Shown here: positions 54,001 to 64,000 of the stretch, one piece after another
How positions within the stretch are numbered: the first letter of the stretch is position 1
Layout: every line of letters begins with the position of its first letter
DNA from: Limanda limanda
Lineage: Eukaryota > Chordata > Actinopteri > Pleuronectiformes > Pleuronectidae
Assembly (NCBI RefSeq): GCF_963576545.1
Contig: NC_083642.1
Coordinates: 3,624,688 to 3,688,687 of the forward strand
Reading direction: 5' to 3'
Length of the DNA stretch: 64,000 nt
The notes under the pieces: generated by a model
Database searches by the model: none
What the model was told of the DNA's origin: nothing
The model's input: only the letters and a program-made list of their open reading frames with translations
Position numbers and translations under genes: made by a program

Positions 54001-57000
54001 TTTTTCTACATCCATATCTATATTCATGTCTCTAAAACGTCTCCATCCTCTCTGACCTGAACCGACCTCAGACCAGCGACTCTCTGCTGTGCTGTCTGGC
54101 TCTCACACGCCGGGGCTTCTGGGAAACGGTGTTCATCAGGGTCCGTGTGGTGGAATCCACAGATCTGTTGTTTGTCGAGTGGAAGGAACGAGAGCCGCAG
54201 CTGCTTCACCCACAGTCTGTGATTTCTTGATCCGTCAGATCAGCTTCACTCAGATCATCGATCGGTTGTTGTTTTCATTTTTTCCACCGGCTTCACTTCT
54301 CGGCCTGAGCGTTCCTGTGGTTTCGCTCAGAGCCGATTGGACTCTAATGAATTTAATTAAGGAGACGAGGTTAGAGTGGAAACTAAAAACAGAGACGCTG
54401 TCTATCACCAGGTTGGAGAAGACACACACACACACACACACAGATTATCAATAAAGGTTTCTTTTCTAGGAGCTGCCATTGTTCTGCTGAACAAGGCAAC
54501 AACTCCATGAATAAAAGGAATAGTGAGTCAGTGTCTCCAGTAGACAGGAGACGTGACCTTTCACCTGAACAACCATTAAACATTTATAACCAGTGTTAAC
54601 GTGAGTCGGTCTTCTGTCTGATTCAGTCGTCAGGACGGGTTTCTCAGGACGTGGCTGATAAATGGCGTCACGTGTTCCTGCTGTTTACAATCAGCTGGTT
54701 CACGTTCTGCAGCCGGCGACTGTCGCCCGTCTGTCCTGATGTGATTTATTATTCTAACGTCGTTGGACAAGAAACCAGGTCTCCACGGTTTCCAGGAAGG
54801 AGATTAACCTGATGTCCTGCTCATGGAAACATGTACGTGGGCTCGTGTTCAGCTACATGTGATCGGGACAAAGACAGACTCAGTAACATCAAGTTAAAAA
54901 TACACAGCGGTGCATCATCAGGCGCAGAGATACAGAAGCTTTTATCATCGTACTTTTATTCTCTGTTAAAAAGCAGCAATTTGGAGTGAGAGCAGCGATG
55001 AACCGACTGAATCACTGAAGGAAAAACATTGAGATTCTGAATCAAGTTGATTGATTTTTGGCTGTTGTCAGTTTGGCAGGAAACGGTGTCGCACCAACAC
55101 CAGCGAACATCTGGCTTTTGTCTGCAGTGTGAATGGATACGATCTTCACTCGCTCCCGGGTCAAAGGACTCTGAAGCAGAAACAGGTTTTTTCACGGCTT
55201 CGATCGGCAGTGAAGGAAACGTGGCGCCCGGGTGAAGGTGATCATTTGTCAACACAGCGAGGGAAGAGAGATTTTGTGACATCGAACATGATGCACTGGG
55301 AAAATAAATCAGAAACTCCTCCAGTGGCAAATGAGTCAATCTCCTTTTTCAGCGGGTAGATATCTGCTCATCTCGCTGTAAAATCGACAGGCTCGTTTGG
55401 TTGCCACGGTAACATCATGATGGTTATCACTAGCAGCATCAGCACCTTCAGGCACAGTTCTCCACAGTACTACTGTACTCCACAGTACTACAGTACTACA
55501 CACTAGTTCAATTGCACCAAATGGTTCAAACATTGTATCGTCGGTGGTGAAGTCTGCAGCGATCTTCACTCACTGAATATAAAAACACATGTTTCATGTG
55601 TTGTCAGATGTGAGTCATGGCTCCGAGGAGTCAGACGAGCTGGACTCAGATCACAGCAGCTGAATCTGAACATGTTTTCATGTCCTGATGTTTTCAGATG
55701 ATTTAAATCCAGATTTATCCCGAGCAGCAGAATCTCTGGATGAGGTGAAGTTGTTTCTGTCCAGCAGCAGGTCGAGTGTCTCTGGGACTCGAGCCCAGTC
55801 GGCCTCTAACAACTTAATCACATCAGCTCTGACTGGACTCTGGAAGATTCCCAGTGAAACCATCACGTGAGCGTGAACCAGCAGCTCTTGGTGCGAACAC
55901 TGAAACTCCACCTGGAGACGAGCCTCCTCCACATGTGAGGAACACGCTGTCGTTCATCATCGTGTCACACGGCTGATGTCATATTTACTTTAAGAACAGA
56001 GTTTACGTTTGTGAAGCAGCTGAACTTTGACCTCAGGGTTCATGTGAACGTGGGGGGGGGGTATATGTGTATATGTAGAGAGATGAAGGAAAACAACCCA
56101 TTCTTACAAGATTATGACAATTTAACAGAAGTTAAGACTGTTGTAACTCAAATTATTACTTTATAACTAAGGCCCACTAATTGACCGTGATATTGAGATT
56201 TTATTCTGTCGGTGTTCTTTTTTTCATAAAATTAAATATGATCAAACTTTGTAGATTATGTTTTATTCAATTAAAGATTTGACTCTTTTTTAATTTCCCC
56301 TGAAATTAAAAGCAAAACTTAATCAATTAAACTGAACCTAATTATGTTCGAGCAGAATTAAATCAAAACAACCGCTGTGCAAAGAGAGAAAACAGGAAAA
56401 AAGGTCAAACGGTGGAGCGAGGGAACAGAGAGGTAGAAGAGAAGAAGACTGACGGATGGATGGAGGGAAAGCAGCGTCACAGGCGGAGATAAAGTCAACA
56501 GAGAGTTTGAGTTACGACTTGTTGTTTTTCAGGACCCAGCGAGCAGCAGCGTCGCAGTGAGGACGAACACTGACTCGCTGTGGTGGGTCTGAACGTCTCA
56601 GCAGGAACTAAGAGTTATGGGCTTTTCCTGTTTCCTCGGGACGAGCAGTGGAGAGAGAGGGAGAGAAAGAGAGAGAGAGAGAAAAGGAGAAACAGTCAGA
56701 GAGTCGCAGGTTAAATTCCTCGTTAAACAAACATCAGATTTTATCTTAAAGGAAGGTTTTGGCTTTGTTCCCAGTCCTGTAGTTAATGTAACTGTGAACG
56801 TCTGTAACTTATCAAAGGAACGAACTTCCAGAATCTGAGTTGTCGACTTTCAGCCCCGAGTCGAGTCCTCAGGTTTCACACAACTTTCATCCGTGAACTC
56901 GTGAAGCCTGTGAGACCAAACTCGGGGAAAACTGAGGAGTGTAGAGTCGTTAAACTTTCACCTGCGTTGTTCAGACCAGCCGAGACTCGGATGGCGCCAT

Positions 57001-57630
57001 CAGATCGTCCGTGCGTGTTGTGATGCAGGAACTGGTCACCAGGGGGCGCTGGCCTGTGACTCTGATGGTGAATAATCTCGCTCTGATGCGAACGCCACGG
57101 AAAATTAAACTACAGCTGGAGAAGGTGCGGAGAGCAGCTGGTCTGAAAGGAGTCAGGAGGAGACGTCGAGGAACAGATGATACGTTTCAGCTTCGAGTTT
57201 TAAAACATCACCACTGTTGCTATGGTTACGCCTGCGGTGTAGAGTTCTACTTCCTGTTAACACCACATGACCAGGGTACCTGAGGGGTCATGTGACGTGT
57301 GGGTCCGCATGGAGGCCAGAGTTAAAACACGCTGTCGTATCGGTCGCCACGGCAACGGCAGCAAACGATTCCCTTCACATCAGAGTTGTTCTTGTCTCAG
57401 CTGATCTGACAGCTGATTGGCTCAGAGGGACGTGATGTCATCAGCTTTTAGGAGAGAACGAGGCGACAGGACAGGAAGCAGGAGGCGGCATGGGGGGGTC
57501 CCAGGAGGATGGGTGTGTGTGTGAGTGTGTGTCTGTCAGTGTGTGTGTGTGTGTCTGTTCTGCTGCCAAAACAAACAGGCCTGAGGGGAGAGAGGAGACA
57601 CGGTGCACTGACCGCACCTCCCAACACACT

Positions 57631-57633
<3 letters not shown>

Positions 57634-57717
<84 letters not shown>

Positions 57718-57739
57718 ACACACACACACACACACAGTT
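57634..57739. repeat. (CA)n microsatellite
   Basis: About 52 CA units with one AGAC interruption. Confidence 0.96.
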
Positions 57740-59505
57740 TCTGACCGACTTGGCGACAGTGCAGGAGGTTGGAGCTTCTCACAGAAACATCATTTAAACA
57801 CCTGTAGTTTCTTATTTCCAGTAGTTCTGCTTCGTTTCGTCTCTTTCGTCCGTTTCCGTGAGTTTTCAGAAGTCGTTCACGAACACAGAGGAAAAGAAAC
57901 CGAGTACAGGCAGAAGCTAACGTCCTGTTATGAATCTAAAGTTGAGTATAAATGTCCGAAATTCTCCGGAGTTTCTCCTGCTAGCTACTACGCAAAGAAC
58001 GTGAAGGAAGCTATGTGCGACACAGCAGGAGATCATCTGGAGAATTCATCCCGAGCGAGTGGGCGGGACAATAAAATCAAGACCACACAAATGTCTCAGG
58101 ATGAGAAAAGACGAGCCACACACGTAGAAGTAGGAACTGGTAAAGACGAGGACATTTGAGCAGCACAGCATGGGGTCTGATGAGCTGTAAATCAAACCAG
58201 ACAGTCTCGTTCTGATCGGTCGGAGAATCTCCTGCTGCTGTTTGTGTCTCAAAGAGAAACTACAGAGAAAGTCCGAACTCCACTTTGCAGACGTCCTCCC
58301 TGAGTCTGTCTCTGAAGACCTGAGACGTCGGATCCGATCCGCGACTCGTTGCTCTCAGAGTTTAATGGATTTGAGTTTTTCCGAGCGATTGACTAATGGT
58401 GAAGTTTTTTATGATGTCAAACAGAAAAACTGATAAAATACAGTTTTTTAATCTTCTCTCCTCTGCAGATTTTGCTCAAACTGACAGACTGAAAGCTTTT
58501 CCTTTCTTAAAAAGAACGACCCCCCCCCCCGCCCTCCTCCTTTTTCCATTAGCACAAAGTGAATTAGAGGAGATGAGTCAGCCAATCAGCTGTGGCATTC
58601 AGAGGGAACAGAGCCATTATTGGCTAATGAGACGACGGGGAATTAAAGCTTTTATTCTAATGACAGTGATGTCTGTTTGTAACCGAGCGGCTGCACCTGC
58701 TTCACTCTTCTTCCAAACATCCTCCTCTGTCTCTCGCTTTTCTCTCCTCTTTCCGGCAGCGATGGGAGGATGGATTCTCACAGGCAGCAGGGAAATTAAT
58801 CTGCTGATTTCAATTCATAGAGTTGATTATTATTAGAAGACGCCTGCACCTGTTTCTGTCTTTTGACTCAAATCTGGAGAGGAACCGAACCACAGTGGGT
58901 TTGAGAAGCTGCTCATGATTCAGTTTATAAAGTCGCCGAGGAGACGGCTGCACCTGCGTCTCACCTGCGGAGACGAGATTCATCCTCTTGCTGTCTCACC
59001 TGCAAACATTGAATGAAACTGAGACGAAACCCAGAGCCGGGAATCTCAGGTGAGGGAGAAAAGAAGACATAAGTAGAGAGAAGATTCATTTGTACAAGAA
59101 AACTCTTTAATAAGAAACTTCAGACAAATCTGTTCGTACGACCGGTTCTCGCCTGTGGAGCGTCTGAAGTTGACTCCTCCCACTGACTCACAACATTTAG
59201 CGTCCTTGTGATTTGTATTAGTTTAAGGTTTCGGCAGTGATGACTCAGCGGCTTTTACCTTCTGACGCAGATTGTTTTAGGAATACTGAATAAAAGACAC
59301 AATGTGAGAAATTCAGAAAAACAATAAAGCAGAATGATCCTTTAACACGTGATGATAACGTGTCATGTGACGAAAAATAATGACTTGAGTGAATTATCAA
59401 TTCACAGAGATGAAGTCAACCAATGGCTGCCTAGTAGGAGATGTATCTCAAACCTGATTGGCTGCTTTAATCAACGCTCTCTGACCTCGATGCGTTTTTT
59501 TCTTC

Positions 59506-59556
59506 TTCTTCTTCTTCTTCTTCTTCTTCTTCTTCTTCTTCTTCTTCTTCTTCTTC
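59506..59556. repeat. (TTC)17 trinucleotide repeat
   Basis: Uninterrupted TTC/CTT units, a polypyrimidine GAA-type repeat. Confidence 0.95.
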
Positions 59557-59693
59557 TCTCGTCTGGATCGAACTAAACTCTGAGGTTAATTATCACTGAG
59601 GCTCCCGGCCAATCACATGACTGTCTCAGCAGGGAGGGAGGCCGTTGATTGGATAAATGTTGGGGGAAGGAATTAAAGTGTGAGCTTGTCTCT

Positions 59694-59705
59694 CACACAC
59701 ACACA

Positions 59706-59775
<70 letters not shown>
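59694..59775. repeat. (CA)n microsatellite
   Basis: About 40 CA units with one ATA interruption. Confidence 0.95.
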
Positions 59776-59777
<2 letters not shown>

Positions 59778-60964
59778 AATCAGTGATATTTCAAGGTTGG
59801 ATATTAACTGAGGTTGATTGGCGTGTGGGATTGGAGGAGGAAGCTTCACACCTGGGATCACCACACACACACACATACACACACACAGGCACACACACAC
59901 ACACACACGTTTGGTAGGGACCAGCTGGTGTTTTTGTTTTTATTGGCTGTAAATTAAATTAGATACGATCGATAGTTGCTGGGGCAACAGAGAAATCAAC
60001 CCTGACTCCGCCCCCTCTTTCCACCTTCCCCCTCAGCCATTTGGAGATTTGGAAACAGCAGATAGCCAATCAGATACGTGTGTGTGTGTGTGTGTGTTTG
60101 TGTCAGAATATTCCAAGAAATCTCAGTGACATCACTTCAGCTTCAGGTCTGTTTTATTACGACCGGCTGAACCCAAGTTGCTGCAGTGAGGTCGCTCTCT
60201 GAAGCCCCTCCCACCATCTCCCTCCTCCTCCCACCTCCTCCCTCCTGCAAATAAACAACAGGAAGCTAAATAAACACACGCACACAAACAGAGTTCTGCT
60301 GAGGAGACGACAGTTTACGTTCAGTTTCCAGGTTTACTGCTTTCCCTCTCGTGTGTTTGTATAAAATAACTGGTCTGAGTGTGTTAACATGGTTCAGATC
60401 ATCAGAGACGCCTGAACTGTTTATTACGAATCATTGAGAAGAAACACTCGTATTTAAAAATCTGTCTCTACAGAGAGTGAATTCAAAGACCTGATTTGTT
60501 AACGAAGAGCTGTAAAGACAGTCACTACATTTACACAATACGTTAACACAATAACCTGAATAATACACTGTGATGTAAACATGTTCTGATTGACTAAACC
60601 TGAATAAGACTCTGAAAACACAATAATCAAACATGTGATTATTCTGACCTCAGTCTCATTATGTTATAATAAATAAATTAGGCCACTAAGGCTCACACGT
60701 CCACAACAGACTCTTCATGAGACCACATTTAAATTCATTCAATCTGTAACAAACTACACACACTCACAAATATCAGATCTGTGAATGTGTGTCATTTCAT
60801 CCGTCTTTAAATGCAGCGCCTGAAGGGGGCGGAGCCTGAATTGGGACCCGGTCTGTGTTTTTGACAGAAATCGATAAATTAGCGTCTTCAGTTCCAGGTT
60901 AACATCAGAAATGCTGAGTCCTTGTTTATGACAGAGGATCGGAATCTGATTACACTTGTTCAGT

Positions 60965-61005
<41 letters not shown>

Positions 61006-61141
61006 ACTCTCACCCTCTAATAGGCTCTAAATGGATCAGGGAGAACAGGCCGGGTCTGAAGCCTGGGACTAGATTTATGTCTCCACCTGGACAAACTGGA
61101 GCAGTCAGGGGCCAAGAAGCTGCCCATAAATCCTCCATGAA

Positions 61142-61169
61142 TATGTGTGTGGGTGTGTGTGTGTGTGTC

Positions 61170-61217
<48 letters not shown>
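61142..61217. repeat. (TG)n microsatellite
   Basis: TG units interrupted by TCAC once. Confidence 0.95.
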
Positions 61218-62632
61218 ACAGTGCCAGGGGCTTCAATTTAAAATGGGCTGATGGTTCTTTCTGGCAAGTCCAAGCATTGTTCTCTTTGGGTGAATGAGAG
61301 GCTGTAGTGTGTGTGTGTGTATTTTTGTGTATTTGTGTGTTTTTCTATAAACTAAAGAGTGGGTGTGGTTTGGCATGCAGAAATCAATGAGGTGTTAAAA
61401 CGTCAACGTACAGTACTAACTGTGTGTGTGTGTGAGAGAGTGTTTCCAGATGTGTTAGTTAAAAGCAGATGTGGGACCAGCTCCTGTGATGAAGTTAGAA
61501 CCTGCTGTCGCTTGTTAACGTCTGCATTCGCTTATTTGAATAATCATGGTTATAATTTCAGATTTGAATCTTTCCACAGACGTAGTTTTTGCTCTGGTAA
61601 ATACATTAAATATAATTTTGGAAAACAAGTCCGACCACAGAGCCTCCGTTTCCAGAGATGTCGTCAGATAAACATCCACAGATGCAGGGTGAGTGTTTCC
61701 AGTTTGAGCTGAGCGAGATGAGGCCGTCTGAGTTGTGATGGTTTCACCGTCACCTGCTGGGATCGGGGGGGTTTACAGTGCGGACCCCAGTGACCTCCCT
61801 GACCTCTGTCACCTCCCTGCTCCTCCTCACGCTGGAGCCTCGAGGTTTAAAGAGAGTAAAGTGTCTTTTTCCATCTGCTGCGTTTTTTATCAGATCCGTG
61901 AAATCAGAAGTCAAACATGTTTCTGCTGATCCGATGGAAACACGCTGACTCCAGCGACTCCACCGGCCCACAGGCTGTTTGGGAAATGGGAGATTTTCTT
62001 TTTTGAGCCCAGATTTGAGTTTATATTTATTTCATTTAGTGTCTAATTCAAGCCGCTGAATTGACTGTGACCTCAGTTCTTTACGGGGAACTGATACTGT
62101 GACACTGAAGGAAACTTAAAAACGTCCAGATTCTCTCTGGAGTTCTGCCCAGTGATAGAAACACTTTGTATCCGGACACTTCACCTTTAATGACGCGATG
62201 TTGTGACGCTCATTGAGCCTCCAGGCATCGGCTCAGAAACACATGAACGTTATTGTTTTTTATTTCTCAGGAACAATGTGCAACAGCGTTTTATTTTTTA
62301 TTTGCATCATGCAAAATGTAACACGGGCAAGAGATCGAGGTGTGAGGGCGTCTCGAGTTCTGCTAACATCAAACACACAACACAGAGAAACTCCTCATGG
62401 TCCTGGAGGAAGTGGTTTAATCACCTGCGTTTACCTGATGAAGCTCTGCTGGTTTCTCTGCTGTCTGGATGATGTCATCACCAGGAAGTGATGTCACACT
62501 GAATCACAGCAACATGTGTCTGTGTTCAGCTCTGAGTCAGGCTTTGTTCTGAGGAGGAGGACAATGTGTGAGGCTAATTCACCTTTAGCAGAACCTTTGT
62601 CCCCCCCCTCACCTCTGCAGCGCCCCATGGGG

Positions 62633-62634
<2 letters not shown>

Positions 62635-62681
<47 letters not shown>
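62635..62681. repeat. (CA)n microsatellite
   Basis: About 23 CA units. Confidence 0.95.
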
Positions 62682-62683
<2 letters not shown>

Positions 62684-62835
62684 CATAGTTAGAGTTAATC
62701 TATGGGATTTTTCCAGAAAAGGACATAAACCCCCTGTGAGCAACACAATTGGAGTCATGATGGAGTGGAGGCTCTTTCTGTGCTCAGGGGCTTTCTGTGC
62801 CCTGTGTCTGCCGTGTGTGTGTGTGTGTGTGTCTG

Positions 62836-62882
<47 letters not shown>

Positions 62883-63054
62883 CGCCCTTGTGCGTCTCGG
62901 CTGTTAGTGTTAGTGTCGTAGAGCTAACGTGTTTGAACCTGCCACAGAGCACAGTAATGATTTACTCTGTTTACCTAACTGTTTGACCTCAGTGTGTGTG
63001 TGTTGTGTGTGTGTGTGTGCGTTTCCTGTAATTATTTAATGCGGTGGCTGGTGT

Positions 63055-63096
<42 letters not shown>

Positions 63097-63121
63097 AGTT
63101 TAGCTGCCACAGTAATGAATG

Positions 63122-63152
63122 CAGGTGTTTAGGAGGCACCTCTAAACACCTG
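63122..63152. repeat. 11-bp perfect inverted repeat with AGGTGT half-sites
   Basis: CAGGTGTTTAG and its exact reverse complement CTAAACACCTG, separated by GAGGCACCT. Confidence 0.85.
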
Positions 63153-64000
63153 GTACCTCCGTGTATGTGTGTGTGTTTGAGTCTGTGTGTGTGTGTGTGC
63201 GTCTGTGTGAGTCTGTGTGTGTGTGTGTCTCAGTTCCTGCAGGACCCACATTCGACCAATCCCCACATGATTCCTGAAAGCCTGTAATTTCCTCCCACTT
63301 GAATTATTTCTGGAGAAAGTTAAAATCAAAGGAATGTTCCTGAGATCGGATCCGTCACTCGTCCACATCTGGATGTTCTGACTTCTCACCTGAGAGGGAA
63401 ACACATGTCTACAAACACTGAAATGAAACAACATATAAAGACACAACAGTGATGCTCCTACACACGTGCACACACATACTCTGCATCCATCACTGGTGTT
63501 ATTAAGTACTTGTATCATGTACTCTACTTAAGCAGGTTCTTTTCTTCTCTTGTACTTTTCTGTGTTTATCCAGCAGCTCGTTCTTTAATGACACGATTAT
63601 AGATTACAAACTAAACACAATGTGAGCTGGAGGAGCAGGTATCAGTTACCTGAGTAATCTGAGTACCTGAGTAACTGACAGAGTCTACTGGATCACATTT
63701 CGTTTTTTCATTTGATTCTTTCAGCTTCTGAAATGTGACGATTTTCTGCTTTGACAAAATATTTAGAATAGTTTAAAACTCAGAGGGCTCAATCTGCAGT
63801 GAAGTACTTTTACTTTGAGTACCTCGATTACAGATTACTTTTCCTGAATACGTTCCAATGCTCTTACTGAGATAAGTGCAATATTTTTACTTTAACAGGA
63901 ATGTTTTTACAGTGTGTGTGTGTGTGTGGCTGCCCTTGCCAGCTGATTAATGACTTTTCATTCTCGGTCAGAATTGTCCGATAAATACTTACTATCCCAC

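Larger units (their letters stand above)
51087..64000 (+). other. plxna3 intron 6, continues past the right edge (at least 12.9 kb)
   Basis: No plexin exon or other gene seen. Contains microsatellites at 57634-57739, 59506-59556, 59694-59775, 61142-61217, 62635-62681 and 62815-62882. Several non-repetitive blocks could be conserved regulatory DNA (53440-53600, 58555-58830, 61010-61290). Confidence 0.7.

Noticed and set aside
57509..58159. 216-codon frame with a non-repetitive C-terminal half
   Set aside because: The first half is a CA repeat (THTH); the second half has no recognisable family, donor or acceptor. Kept as chance.
51590..64000. Further plexin exons (next expected block LYETVPVVDGSPILRDL-like)
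   Set aside because: I scanned the open frames and saw no such sequence; the intron probably runs out of the window.

Overview
The window is vertebrate nuclear DNA, almost certainly from a teleost fish. Genes are split into many small exons by GT-AG introns. Dinucleotide microsatellites are extremely abundant, and there are remnants of hAT transposons and of other dispersed repeats that look fish-like. The species cannot be named from the sequence. A percomorph is my guess.

Three protein-coding genes can be reconstructed exon by exon, with phases that close. (1) gripap1 (GRIP1-associated protein 1, GRASP-1) lies on the minus strand. Its start codon is at 7894 and 17 coding exons (1371 nt, 457 codons) run leftwards to 54. 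The 3' half of the gene lies outside the window. (2) ptpn18 (PEST-family non-receptor tyrosine phosphatase) lies on the plus strand and appears complete: 16 coding exons from 9417 to 19861, 1413 nt, about 470 aa. It has the phosphotyrosine loop, the WPD loop, the HC(X5)R P-loop and the C-terminal homology tail. (3) plxna3 (a plexin A, closest to A3) lies on the plus strand. A probable non-coding first exon ends at 26526. Five coding exons from 43943 to 51086 encode the signal peptide and most of the semaphorin domain. The last 12.9 kb of the window holds no recognisable further plexin exon.

Layout: 1-7894 gripap1; 7895-9416 head-to-head spacer with a GC-rich promoter and a long CCAA-derived satellite; 9417-19861 ptpn18; 19862 to about 26150 ptpn18 3' UTR and intergenic DNA rich in GA, CA and CT tracts, with a local 140-bp duplication; 26150-26526 plxna3 GC-rich promoter and 5' exon; 26527-43828 a 17.3-kb first intron holding a hAT element and other dispersed repeats; 43829-51086 coding exons; 51087-64000 intron with a few candidate conserved non-coding blocks.

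The three genes do not form a pathway. GRIPAP1 acts in recycling-endosome traffic, PTPN18 in tyrosine-phosphatase signalling and PLXNA3 in semaphorin guidance. The most unusual signals are structural. A 732-bp plxna3 intron is a 19-bp minisatellite with no internal AG dinucleotide. TG/CA repeats abut many splice sites of gripap1 and ptpn18. One of two related hAT copies carries a perfect 21-bp inverted repeat that looks like a template-switch mutation. A CTC-rich tract runs through a tandem splice acceptor, the 5' UTR and the signal peptide of plxna3. No convincing new multi-gene system was found.
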